Shown here one piece after another: positions 31,186 through 43,900 of a stretch of DNA of 64,000 bases (position 1 is the first letter of the stretch; every line of letters begins with the position of its first letter). The notes under the pieces are model-generated. The model saw only the letters and a program-made list of their open reading frames with translations. It had not been told where the DNA came from and did no database searches. Location of the stretch: positions 248,001 through 312,000 of the forward strand of contig NRSV01000043.1 of the NCBI GenBank assembly GCA_002286855.1, written 5' to 3'. Origin of the DNA: Bipolaris cookei (taxonomy: Eukaryota > Ascomycota > Dothideomycetes > Pleosporales > Pleosporaceae). Made by a program: the position numbers and the translations under genes.

Positions 31186-34100
31186 TCAGTCATAGCCATT
31201 ACCGGTGCCAATCTGACTGGCAAAAGCAGTGGAAACACTGCGAGCGTCATCATCTTCAAAGCCGCCAAGTGCACCACGCAACCCACGACCAGCGCCAAAA
31301 CCAGTACCGACGTTTGGACCCTGGCGAGTTGATTCCACAAAGCGGTTAAGTCGGTCTGACTGGCTGAGTGAAGTCGGCTTGTTGTAGTCGTTCAGACTCA
31401 GACCAGAAAGACTAATGCCGCCAGGCGCATCGCTACGGGTGTCTGTGAGCTCGCTAGCTGCAACGGATTCACCAGCAACGCTTTGAGGCGCGCCATTCTT
31501 GCCCTTGCCATTAGAACGGCCAGGTAGGGGCCAGGACTCTTGGAAGTTGGAGAACATGGGGGGATAATTGGAAGGAACGCCAACACCACCAAGGGCAGAA
31601 GAGTGGACAGAAGAGACGTCATCTGGGATGTAGCCCACAATGGAACCGTTGTCATTGTACTCTTGACGAGGTTTGTTGCCATTGAAGCCTGGCTGGCGAC
31701 CAGAGGTCATGGCGTTGGCGTGCTGGTAGGCCATCTGGTAGCGTTGAGGCCCGCGATATGTCTGCTTGGGGCGGCTGAATTGGAGAAGCGACACCTGTAG
31801 GTTGGTCAAGGGACCTTCGACAAGGCAGTTGCGCTCCTTGAAATGAAGAAGAAGGTAGTGCCACAGTGGGTGCTTGGATAGGACCTTGGGGTTACCAAGA
31901 ATGACAAGACCATACTTGGCACGAGTGAGGGCGACGTTGAGACGACGAGGATCACTCAAGAAACCGATACCCTGGTGATCATTGGAACGTACACAGGACA
32001 ATATAATGAAATCTTTCTCACGGCCCTGGAAAGCGTCAACGGATGCAACCTCGACCTCCTTGTAGTTCTCCTTCTTGAAACTGCCAGTTGCCTGCATGGA
32101 GCTAACAACATAACTGCGCTGGCCCTCGTATGGAGTGATGATACCAATATCGCTGGGCTGCACGCCTGCCTTGAAGAAGCGGGTCACGATCTTTTCAACA
32201 TTCTGAGCTTCGGTCCGGTTGAGGTAGGAAGTTCCAGAAGCCGAGATTTCCTCAGCACCAAGGTTTGACCAGAACATCATTGGGCTATCAACAACTGGCC
32301 AGGGGAAGTCGACATCGCGGCGGATGCGCTCTTGCATCGTGACACCATTCTGGAGAGAGCCTTCATAGAACATGTTGGATGGAAACTCAGAAAGACACGG
32401 GTGCATACGGTACTGGACCTGGAGTCGGATTGGAGAGCATCCAAGAATGACGAGACGCTCGAACAAAGATTGGTTAAGACCAGCTGTTGCGGCCTTCTTG
32501 TTCATGATGACGGGTCCGAGTTGCTGGTGGTCACCAACCAACACGACCTGCTTACATCCCAGGACCAAGGGAATCATGCACTCTGGCTCTGCAGACTGTG
32601 TCGATTCATCAATAAGTACAGTGCGAAACTTCATCTTGGACAGACGAGGATCACCGGCACCAACGCAGGTGCAGCAGATGACGTCGGCTGCATTCAGGAT
32701 CTCACGCTCGGCTGCACGAGTGAGCTGCTTAAATTTCTTTTCGTCCTGGCTTGAGAGCTCGCCTACATCGTTCTTCAGCTGGTTCAACTTGTTGAGCTCG
32801 ACGTTGGTGTCGTTCATGCGGACTTGCTCATGGAGAGACAGGAAACCAACTGGAGACTCGACATCCTCCCTGGACTTCGCGGTCACACGAACTGTCTTGA
32901 GACCAGTAAGGTGAATACGTTCGCACAGCTGATCGACGGCAACGTTGGAGGGTGCGCAAACTAGGACTTGGCTACCGCTGATCTTGCAGAGGTGGTAGAT
33001 GATAGTGGCGGACGTGACAGTCTTTCCGGTACCCGGAGGTCCTTGAATCAGACTGAGTGGCTTCTGAAGGACGCTCTTTACAGCATTATTTTGACTGTTG
33101 TTGAGCTCCGGAAGGCCTGGGACGCTGAACTTGCGGGGAATCGTAACCTTCATAGGGGCCGCTGCCACTTCGTGACCAAGCAGACGGTGGAAAATATAGC
33201 CGGAAACACTCATCTCATCAATAGCAAACGTCTTCATTGCATGCTGCATGCGGTCAAAAGAAGTGGCTTTCCAAACGTAATCGGCACTGAAGTTGTGGGT
33301 ACACTCGGTGGGAACTGACTTGTGGTCGCCCTTGGTGCGCAGTTCGATGGTGACCTCGTCGGACTGGTTGTTCGGTATTTTGATGACATAGCCGACGCCT
33401 TCCCAGTGTGGGCGGAGCTCTCCAGTGTAGCGCAGTCGCATCTCGTCACCGACGGCAAGCTTCACATCGCCTAGCTCAAGCTTGGGTAGGATGAAGCTAG
33501 CCGTGTGCTTGTTGTTTAAAGCCATGTCCCAGCGCACGACTAAGTTATCCTGCGACTGTGATTCCTTAAGTTTTCGGTCATAGTCGGCCTCGATCTTGAC
33601 CAAGGGGCCAAAGACATTCTGGTACTGGTAGGCGTCGTCATATCGAAGCAAGACCTTGGCGATAACTTCCTCTTGGCCGGCACCCTTTTCGAGGTCGGCG
33701 ATTGTGGCATTGGCGTCGTCCTTCCACAGCTCCTCGAGCTTCGCAATGGTCTGGGGACTCAGATGGCGGGCACGGAGCTGCTCCTGGTCAGTTGGGGGAG
33801 GGACGAGCCAGGGAAGGAAGGAGCGGTCTTCAATGAGGGGCTGCCAGCGCGATGTGTCCCAGTTCATGTCTTTCTGCGAGGGCATGGCGGCGCATGGCTG
33901 GCGACAGAGCAGTACAACGACCGTATCCGACTTTGCAGGGATGAAGCCGAGCAGGAAGACATTCTTGGTGCCGCAATTGTAGCATTCGAGTGTTGTGTCA
34001 CCGAGCGAAGAGGCGGGATGCAGCTGGACTTCCTTGTGGCGGGCGCGGACCAGATGGTTGATGATGTGCGACGACGACGAGTTGCCACGGGCGCTGCAGA

Positions 34101-34484
34101 ACCACTTGCTGCAGGCCAGACACTTGACGACGCTCCCAGCGTTGTGGATGCCACAGTACGCGCCTAAAGCAACCAATCAGTCAGTACAGCCTTTGGTTGT
34201 GCCCGCCTGCTTCCTTCCTACGTACACGCATGGGCCGGCAACTCAACCTCCGCATCTTCTGCACGCATGGCCGACTGGCCGCCCCGGCCGCCTACAGGCA
34301 TACTGGCCATGCTCTCTGCATCATCGTCGTCATAATCTTCGTCATCATCGGCGCGGCGCCTGCGCGAAAGCTGGCCGCGGGAGAGGTCGCCATCTAGGAT
34401 GCCCTCGTCTACGTCGCCGGCGTTGATGGTGGCCGCCGAGTCCGACACCAGGTGGTTGCCCATGTGCGTGAAGGCGCCCTCCAT
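31186..34484 (-). CDS. UPF1: UPF1/Nam7 RNA helicase of nonsense-mediated decay
   Basis: ATP-dependent 5'-3' RNA helicase that carries out nonsense-mediated mRNA decay with Upf2/Upf3 in the cytoplasm. Exons 34226..34484 and 31186..34163 give 1078 residues; the 62-bp intron is GTACGT...TTTAG. The N-terminal Cys/His domain (~87-250) begins ACAYCGIHN and includes CLACSKWFC, HIINHLVRARHKEV and ECYNCGTKNVF, the Upf2-binding zinc module. Superfamily 1 helicase motifs follow: QGPPGTGKT (Walker A, ~460-468), LIDESTQSAEPE (motif II), VGDHQQLGPV (III), QYRMHP (IV), VDAFQGREKD (V) and VALTRAKYGLVI (VI). The C-terminal ~170 residues are Ser/Gln/Gly-rich with dispersed SQ sites, as expected for phosphorylation by a PIKK. 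The acidic N-terminus starts at ATG 34484 (MEGAFTHMG); a further acidic stretch lies upstream in another frame. Confidence 0.95.
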
Positions 34485-36900
34485 ATTCGCCGTCGTAGTC
34501 GGTGGTTTCGTCGTCTTCGTCGTAGTCTCGACCGTAGTCGAATTCCAAGTTGTGTGGCGCTCGAGGCCTCACTCACCCCCGGTTGGGCCTGGAAATTCGT
34601 GGGGCCGAGTGCAAAGTTTCGAGGTGGTGGTGTTAGTGGGCGATGTTGATGTTGTTGGTGGACAGCAGGGGCTGAGAATATGTCCGTCTCTTCTGCTCAC
34701 ACCATTCCCAGCGCGACAAGGTCTTGACGTTGCGCGTGTGGGTTTGCGACTAAGTGTAGATGGATTGTGGCGGACAAAGATTGTGTTGAAACAAAGTCCA
34801 GTGGGGTCGGAATGTCGGAGCGTATTGCCCTTGGCGCGTGCTCTCTCCCATGGTTGCCTTGATGCTCACTCCCAACACTGTATCTTCTTCACATTAAGCA
34901 CTGCATGTGCAAATACCAAACCGCATCCCTCTACACAATCATCAACCTACAATTCAAGGACATGTCAACTTACAAGAGCCCAGCAGAAAGATAACCATCG
35001 CCAGCAACCGTTCAATTGCCCCACCCACGTCATTGACAGCCACTGTAGCCATGCATCGAGGCCCATTGGTGCAAATTGAAAAATCTCACAAAGCACATAT
35101 GGGACTGGCCGTAATCTAGGATCCATTACCGTTAGTATACTCTCTGTACCCTACACGCCTGCTGTACAAGCTTTTCGCACCGTCTACCCTTGACACTGTC
35201 CTTGGAAGGACGCTTGTGTAAGAGACCGTCCTCTACACATCCTCTTACCAGGGCTTGTGTAAGCATAAACCATGTGTTCGGTCTTCACCCAGAGGAAGAA
35301 GCGGTGGTCGGTAACCAAATGCTTCCATATCTTTTCGACCCGCCCTGATACTCGGACTTATTCAACGCAACACGACGGCCGTAATCAAAACGAGGCAGAT
35401 GAGCATTCATATTTGCTCATGTTATCAGGATCGATTTTTTTATTCACTACATGGCGACGCATTGCCTTGGCTACTTTTTCCAAGTGGTTATTCGTTTGCG
35501 CTCGAGTCTCTCAATACCAACAGAGCATGTCATCAATAGGATCCAAGTCATCACATGGCTCATCGTTAATACTCTTCCAAAGTGTTGGCAGCTAGTGCGG
35601 TGGCTAGATCTCTGTTGTCAGCGCCATCCCATCGACATCAGCGCTCTCGCCTTGGGCTGCCTGCCGGTCTGCCTGCTGGTTTGCTTGTTTGTCACAGCGA
35701 GACCAAGACCAAGACCCAGCATCAGCTGCCCACTACACACTTGGTGCGGTTCAACTTGATCACGTTGTTGCATACGCAACTTGTCAACAGCTGCCTTGTG
35801 CATCTACTGCTAGCGATAATTCCACATATTGCGTCCAGCTCACAATGTGCAGTCTGTCAGCTGTCCCGTCATGATGATCAGATTCGCACAAAGCAGGTTT
35901 GTATTTGCGTGCGTTTGCCTGTGCATATGCATTTCCACTATAATTCCGCAGCATAGCATACATCGTTGACGCGAGTGTGGGGGAAGTTGGAGCCATATTT
36001 GCAAAATGTCAGACGACAACGCCGTGCATTTAGCACCATGCAGGCCACCGCATTTGCAAAAGCCAGAATCTCTCACTATAGGACCACGATGCTGACCTGC
36101 GATCGGCTATCAGCCCATATGCAACCCCCACAATTGGGACCACGTTACTCAGCGTCTGATTCCATGCAGGTTCGCATGGCGCACCCTGTCTCGGCTGTGG
36201 TACTGCGAAACACTTGGTATGTCGCACATGTCCATCTCTGCAGTCTGGGCAGGTAGATTGGCATGGCCATGCAGAGCAACGGGATACTGGTGGATATCCA
36301 GCCCCATTCACCGCGGCATAACGTCTAATATAGGAATAGTACTGTACATGTGTTGCAGCCTCACACTTCAGTAGCGCCAATATCTCCCACCTTGGAGCCA
36401 TCGGCACACAAAGACATAGAGCGAGATAACCACATGGCCATCTTGGCTTTGAAACTACTGCGAGCAGCAATCAAAATGGAAACTCAGCTTATGGCATACT
36501 ATCACGACATGCTCTTTACCGATCGAAGTCAGTAGTACAAGTCCGATCCGAAAGCTTAGAAGCTTCTTGTGCAGCCACATCCATTTTCAGCCTCTGCTGC
36601 CATGCAGGCGGTAACACGTAGCCGTAGATGGGGGGTTATTCGGCCCTATTCCGATGTCACGCAGCACGCAGGACGCAAGGCACAAGGCTGTATTGCCCAT
36701 TCTTACAGTATGCACGTTTATGAGAGGTCCGGCCCTGTTGCCGAAATAGCTGCATGTTATTGCAGACAGCCTTCTTCTTTCTCTTTGTTTTTGATCAGAG
36801 CCTGGCAGTCAGACTGGGCAGTGAGCATCACCTTATTTCTAATGCTGCCTAACAGCTAGAAATGGGAAGGAAAAGATACGAGATTATTGTATTAACTCTG
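34485..36900. other. Gene-free region upstream of UPF1
   Basis: 2.4 kb. The first ~90 bp hold an Asp/Tyr-rich open frame out of phase with UPF1. The rest shows only short frames on both strands without motifs. It should contain the UPF1 promoter. No RNA gene recognised. Confidence 0.4.
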
Positions 36901-39900
36901 GCGTGTAGCAAAGAGAGAAAGACAAAGAGCGAGAGGGGGTGATTGCATCGCCATCCCTACCAACACGGCTAATGCCTCCGCCCGCTCACGCAACGCCCAC
37001 CGTGCGCTCCGTATTGCGCGCATGCTGTGCAACATATTCCCGCCGAGCAAGAAGCTGAGAAAGCGGGGCATGCAGCTGCAAGGCGCAGACCGAGCAAGTG
37101 TGATTATCTCGCTTTGACATCGGCTGCTGCCGGCCATGACTCAGTAAATATAGGATACATGCATACAAAAAAGATGCGCTCTGCTCCGTAGTAATTCACG
37201 ATTGGGTGAGACGGCCTCGCGCTTCAGGTGCAGTATTAGTGAGAGCAAACCCCCCAAAAAAAGAGGAGCACGAAGACGTGAGACGGTAGGACCGGGGTGT
37301 TGCGATTGGTGAGAAAATGGACAAGAAGCACAACCGCGGTATATTCAAGAGTGGTCGCACGACATCAGTGAACGGGAGTTTGAGCATAGACCGTAGGAGC
37401 AATATTGGAATGGCTTTTTGGCTATGCTGTGGTCGTGGTTTTTTACATAGGTTGCTTGAAACGCACGCAAACATGTTTTCTCCTCTCCACATCTGCGGAG
37501 TATCCCACGCGCCACGACTACCACTGAGAAGCACACGACACACTGAGCACCAGAGACTAAAGGTACACAAGCAGAATTCCAAATCCAAAAATCGGCTGAA
37601 CAAGGAAAAAAATTGGGAAAAGGGGGGAATTTTCCAAATAGACCCAGTCCAGCCAGCCGTCCGACTCGCCCTCCGCAGCCTAGAATGCGCCATTGACGGG
37701 CTGGAAAAGGAAGTCGAGCTTACCTCACTTTCTGTCGCGCTCTCTTTTCTCCTCTTTGCCAACCCCAACCCCCCCCCCCCCGCGCGTGCACACGCGCGTG
37801 CTTGAACCTTACCCGCTGCGCCCCGTGTCCGTCCGGGTCGTTCCCGCGCCCAGCTAGTCCCAACCTTGAACTTGCGTTGCGCGGGAACGCGGACGCGCGC
37901 GGGACAAGCATGGGTCCCAGATCGTCCGACAGCATGAAAAAAAAAGATTGTATTGGTATTGGGAATCAACTCACTTTTCGATATTGTGAATACGGAATTC
38001 CGGAGAAGTTGCATTCGATGGTAGTGGTCTTTCTGTCTCTCCTGGTCCACTACTTTTTTTTTCTCTGGAGGGAGGGGGGAAGATGGAGGGTTCAGTCTAA
38101 TATTGACATTACGATTACGATTACATCAATTGGCTTGGTATCATGCCCCTTTCATGCAACGTACGAGTAAAATGCATGCTGGGAATATGCAATTCTTCGA
38201 CTAATCGAATACGTACACAATATCCTATTTTTCTCTCTCTCTCTCTCTATCTCCCTACCCGCATGCTGCCGCCCCTGTGACAAAAAGTTACTTCATATCA
38301 AACATATCCCAGACAACCTCGCGTGCTCTTCGCATACACGTCTAAATTCCCTCACTCCCCCCTCTCTCTCTTGCCCTTGCCCTTCCGCTTTTCGCTTTTC
38401 GCCCTGGCAAAGAAATGCGGGGAGCCTCGTCTGCGTCCCCTCCCTCCCCTTGCCTCATCCTCTCCCCTCTTTGTAGAAAGAGGGGAAGGGGGGAGGGGAG
38501 GGAAATGAAGTCTACAGCCCATACCCCGCCTGCTTACCCTCCGCTGCACGTCGCATTTGTGGGGCAAACATGATCCTCTACCCTAGCAACGGGCGCACCA
38601 AAAAGAAAAGGAAAAAGAAGTGGAGCGTAAATGTTGGGACATATATTGGAATCGAGCTGACGACACCAGTCTTACCTCGGTCTTGCTACGGGCATACAAG
38701 TCTTAGCAAAGGGCATACGCGTCTCAGCAGGGGAACACACGTTTCAGCAGTAGCAGGCAAGGCTGCAACTGCTGAGTATATAGCTATGTCGATAGCCCAG
38801 TAGCTAGTCGAATTAGTCAAGTCTTCATTTAGTGTTTTGACTCAATTATGCCCTTTATCTTGCCAATACTAAAAGAGCGTTATTTTATTTACCCTTTGCT
38901 CTTCGTGTGGGGGGAGGGGGAGGGGGGCGCGTATATGCGTATGGACTTACTTACATACGTATGTGCACGTGTACTCTACACACACAGCTACGTGGGACGT
39001 TTTGTGTTAGTGTATGTTAGTGTACGCATGTATCCGTATTTTCTTTTTTTCCAACTATAAGTACGTGCAAGGTAAGGTGTAGGGTTAGTTGGGTCCGATG
39101 CGAAAAAGCAAAAAAATGAGGCAAAACCCCAGTGATTGAGCGGATTTCCGCCCACGTGTGGTAGACGTGTAATCGTTGCGTGATGCGTAGATCCTCCGTT
39201 TTTTTGGTGCACCCCCGAGGGAATGGGTCAGAATATGTGTGTACGTAATGCAATTGACTTTTGCAAGTTTCCGATATTCCTATGTTTTGATTGTGTGTGT
39301 GTTTTGGGGAGGCTCCGTCCCCCCCCCTCCCCGCTTTATGGCGGCCCCCTCTTTCCGGCTTTATTGTTTGCGAGGTTCGAGGCAAGCAAGGGTTACATGG
39401 AGGGAGGGCGGGAAAGGTACGAAGAGGCACACACGCACGCGATGAGTGGAAGAGAGGAGAGAGAGGCGGGTATATGCATGATCAGCGCAGGAATCCTTGT
39501 ATGATTTCCTCAGACGCTTAAAAATAAGTCGTGTTATCATTTCTGTCAGAGTGTAGCTTTTTTTAATGCCTTCTTCGGGGTTATTAGGAAAAGCCGGGAA
39601 AGAAAAAAGTTTGGTGTCAACTTTTTTGTACCCATTGGTTCGATTTTGAACACAGTGTTTTCCTTTGTTTGTAACCCCCGCCCGCCCGCCCCGGTCCCTT
39701 GATGTAACTGGAACCGATGCCGAAGAAACCCCTTGAGGCCAGCCAAATATCCTTTCCGTTTACGCCTCCCCCCCCCCCTACCGCCGCCTCACAGGCCCAC
39801 TTCCGAAATCCTTCTATACATACATACCCAACCAGACAAAGGAAAAAAAAGATGAGTACAAAAACACACAGATATTACCAATAGAACAACAAACAAGAAT

Positions 39901-40930
39901 GCAAAAAAAAAATTCCCAACAAATGGTTACATACCGCCCTTGACTCCTAATCTTTTTTGTTGGGCCCGGCCCCATGTGTGTTGAGTTGTGAGTCGACAAG
40001 AACAGAAAGGGAAAAAAAGAGGTTCCAATTAGAAAACCACGCGGACAAAAAAAAGTGAAGAAGAAAAGCGGGCACCAAAGAATCAACGGTTGAAGCGCTT
40101 ATGAAAACGAAGAAAAAATGTGGAATCCTGCCCTACAGAATTGCTAACTAGGCTATGCCAGAATAAGCTACATCGTAAAGTCGTCAAGCCCACTATGGCT
40201 ACAGAGAGAAAACGAAACAAGTATTGGTAAGAATAAGAAGAGGATTGAGAAGAGAAGAAGAAGAGGTTTGTACAGGAGGTGGTTACTCGAGCAATGAAGC
40301 CCTTCCAAAGAAAGAAAAGGTCAAAAACAAAAAAGTCTATGGGGATATCGCCAAGATGCAAAAAACGGTTGCTCGCCGGCAAACCATGATAGTCTCGCTA
40401 TGATTGTTCACCTACGCCAATGTTTCCGATCCCGGGAAAAAACAATGAAAAGAAAGAAAAGGTTGTCGAGAAAAAAAGGGTATATACTAGAATCGAATAC
40501 ATACGGCAAGGATGAAAGCGATCGACGCCCTAGACCAGACTGAGAATCAATGATAACTTTTTTGTTTGTTTTTGTGCAAAGCAGTATTTGCTGGGCCGAG
40601 CGGTAGTAATTGCGATTCTGTTGGATATCCGATAGTTGTCGGAAGCGGGAGTATACGCATGGTGTTGTTGCCCGAGATTTTCTTAGCTTTGTTCCGCGTA
40701 TCCGTGTTTGGGGTCAAGATGCGGGACGCATAGCCGTGGCCCATGTCATGGCGTTATGTTTCTTAGAAGAGTAAGAAACCGGCGCACGGCCAAATATCAG
40801 TACATGTGGGGTGAACAACATGCTACTCGTTGTATGGTGCACCACCTGCAGCCGAGGATTCGTGCTTACAGATGTGCGTGGCGACACTGTCAGCTGCACA
40901 CCTAGAGTGAGGCGGTATCTGGAGCTTGGG
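36901..40930. other. Gene-free, homopolymer-rich region downstream of PLC
   Basis: 4 kb with many A, T, C and G runs, CT-rich tracts (38225-38520) and a three-copy ~20-bp repeat at 38690-38750. The 284-codon minus frame at 37196-38050 is low-complexity with no family features and is not called. The right end holds the PLC 3' UTR. Confidence 0.45.
38690..38750 (+). repeat. Imperfect ~20-bp tandem repeat, three copies
   Basis: Units begin GGGCATACAAGTCTTAGCA, GGGCATACGCGTCTCAGCA and GGGAACACACGTTTCAGCA. No coding role evident. Confidence 0.6.
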
Positions 40931-43900
40931 CTATCGCTCCATTGTGCTTGAGCGACTAATGGGGTCTAGGTCAGATTCGCGTGACTCGCTTCCTGTGCGG
41001 TGCAGCTCGTCCTTGCGCCTCCTGCGTTCACTAGGTGCACGGCTGATCAAGCGTCTGACGAAGCTGCGGCTCGCTTTGGTGCTGGTAGGCTCCTGGAGGG
41101 GGCTGCCAGGGTCAATCGAGGATCCGCACGAAGTGCCGCTCGAGGGTTCAGGAGCATCGACAATATCCTGTTTCTTGATCTTGCAGAAGAGGGTCGAGAA
41201 CAAGTACTGCTCGCCGTTGCTGTCGTAGAGAGGAAGGTGACGATAGCCTTGCTGAATACTGCTCAATTTGGCTGTGAAGGTAGCAAGTGGCGCGTGATTC
41301 GTGGTCCGTGCATCAAGCGAATTCCAGACAGTCCAGCGTACGAATACGAGGCTGGGGTATCTTGTTGTGACTGTCATGTCAATTTCATTGCCGAACTCGG
41401 GGTTATAGCCGTTGCCCTCAACAATGCGGGTCCGCTTGCGCAGAGGGTTTCCAATACCCGAGTGACCGTTGCGGGCTGATGCGTCTTGGCCCCCAATACC
41501 TGTAGCGTTTGCACCCATGTCTTCAGCGCAGTACATTTCAAACTCGACGTATGGGTTGATGTTGGCCTCCTGACCAAGACCTCGCGGACGAGGCAGCTGT
41601 TGAGCCGAGATGATTTGTACGGTAAACTTGACTTCTTTCTTGGGTGCCTTGCGGTGACCAACAACTGGTGTCTGTGACTCGAGGCGAAGTGCCGCCGGCT
41701 TAAGGACGTAGCCCGTGCGGTCGTCTCCACCAGCGAACATGGCCTCATTCAGCTGCTGGCCAAGATCGTACGTCTGCCAGTTCAGAGCAGCCATCTGCAC
41801 ACCGCGACGCCAGAACTTGAGAGGATCAAAGTTTGACGAGTTGATGCGGAAGGCGTGCGGGTATACGCGCATTAGGCAACGCATGTTGTGGTCTTCGAGT
41901 AGGTGCTTCTCGCGTGCTCCAGGCTTGGTGAGCTTGTCGAAGGCACGCTCATTGATCGAGAAGACATGGTTGAACGAGTTGGCTTCCATGCTGCCAAAGT
42001 CCGTAAACTTGACACCGCGAGTGTAAACTCCGAGGCTTCCTAGCTCTTTGGTGATGTTGCTCGTCTTGGTTTTCTTGGGCTTGCTTCGGTCGTCAACCAC
42101 CTCGGCAGCTTCCGCGGCAGTTACATTGGGGCTGTCGCTGTCTTCTGCCGAGCTTACAGCTGTTGAGGTGGGTAGCGTGTTGTTTGAAGTTCGAGGGGTT
42201 GCCCAAAAGGTTGCCGATCGCTCCGGCGGGCTCATCGAAGGCGGGCTTGAGAGAAGGGGCGAGTTTGGGATGGCATTGTCGTTCATGATGACGGGTCGTG
42301 ACCATGGTGAACTGAAGCTGCGCTGCCTTCGCGAGGTGATTTCGCCAATGAGCGCTCTGGTGTCGAACTCGTCGCCAGCAGCACCCTTTACCTTGATGAG
42401 TATGCGGTATTTGAGCTCCTCAGGGCTAGGCAGGCTCTGCGACTCAAAGTCCAGGGGTTGAAGCACTAGCTTGTCGCCAAACTCTTGCATCATAATCTTG
42501 ACCATGGCCGACTGTTGAACTGGCGAACAGTGAACCTCGAGCGATAGGATGACGGGGTATGGCGACTCTGTAAAGGCGTACTTGTTGATGACCTTGATGG
42601 TGTCCTGGAAGAGAATGCTCTTGGTTAGAGTCCGGCCGTGCATGACGACGGGGACGTTGTCTGCCCCGTCCCAGCAGTCAATCTCAAGGCATCGGCAACC
42701 CTTTTGAAGTGCAGTAATGTATGCTTCTGTGCTAGATTCGCCAGCTACCTGGCGGCCCAAGAGGTATGTGTTGTGAGAGCTAGAGATGTAGTACTCGTTT
42801 AATGGTCGATCGAGTTTTTGTTGGCGACCAACCGGGCGGAGAATAGAGTTTGCAGCAGATGTGAGGAACGTCTGGAAACCCGAGAAGTTCATGGCCAGGG
42901 GCAGAGGAATGTCACCACCCTCGACAGGTGTGGCAGGCGCTCGAGGCTTGGTGGCACGTGCAAAGCGCTCAAATGTGTTGGTCCAGTACTCAAGGTCTGC
43001 GTTGACATCGACACCCTGTTCTTGTTGGAGAAAGGAGAAGAAGGTAACCTTGTCCATTTCGATTTTGGAACCTGATGTCAGGGACTTGTAAATTGTCTTG
43101 ATATCTTTACGCTCTTTTAGGCGCCTGACAAAGGATAGAAATTGTGATTGGTTGAGCTTTCCAGTGGAAAGAGTATCGGCCTTTTGGAAGTAGATACGAA
43201 GTGTGGATTCGCTGCAGTTGATGTGCAAGCTCCGACACAACTCAACAATGCTGGGGAAGTCTAGGGACTCTTCGCCTTCACCCCGCTTCTTCATTGCGCG
43301 TTGCCACACGAGCTTGGCACTCTTGTCGGCAAAGCCCATGAGGCCAGCCATGAGGTCGATGCGGTTACGTGACACGGATTCGAGTGTCTGGGTCCACATG
43401 TTGAAGACACCGACGTCGGGCGCGATGAGGTGCATGGTTCGTATCCGGCCCTTTGATCGTGTTGTGTCGGTGTATACAATGGTGAACCAGTATGGTGCCC
43501 AGTTTTCTGATAGTCCGCACTCTTCGCGATAGTGCTTTGCTTCTGGGCCGGAGCGGATTTCCTTTACATCATCAATGTAAAAGGCTTTTGAAGGTCTTGA
43601 GGGGTCCCAGAAGACTTTTGCAGATTCCAGGTCCAGGCGCAGGTTGATTTCCTTCTTTTCCTTTTTGGTAATCTTCTTCAAAACGGTACCCTGCTCGAGG
43701 CGCGAGTTGCGTACCGGGGCTACAACAGCGGCGTCGGGTATTGAGCTGAAGCTGGGTGAAGGGCCGGTGATGCCAAGCCCGTGGATGGGTTCGTATGGAT
43801 CTTCAATGGCCTCCTCTTCCTCGAAAGCATCAAAGTCGGAGATGCCTGTGTCGCCGTCAGCGGCAGTCCTGCTGTCGCTGCGGCGGCGCATAATAACGGG

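Noticed and set aside
37196..38050. 284-codon open frame on the minus strand
   Set aside because: Crosses homopolymer C, A and CT tracts, has no family motif, biased composition, and overlaps equally long frames on the other strand.
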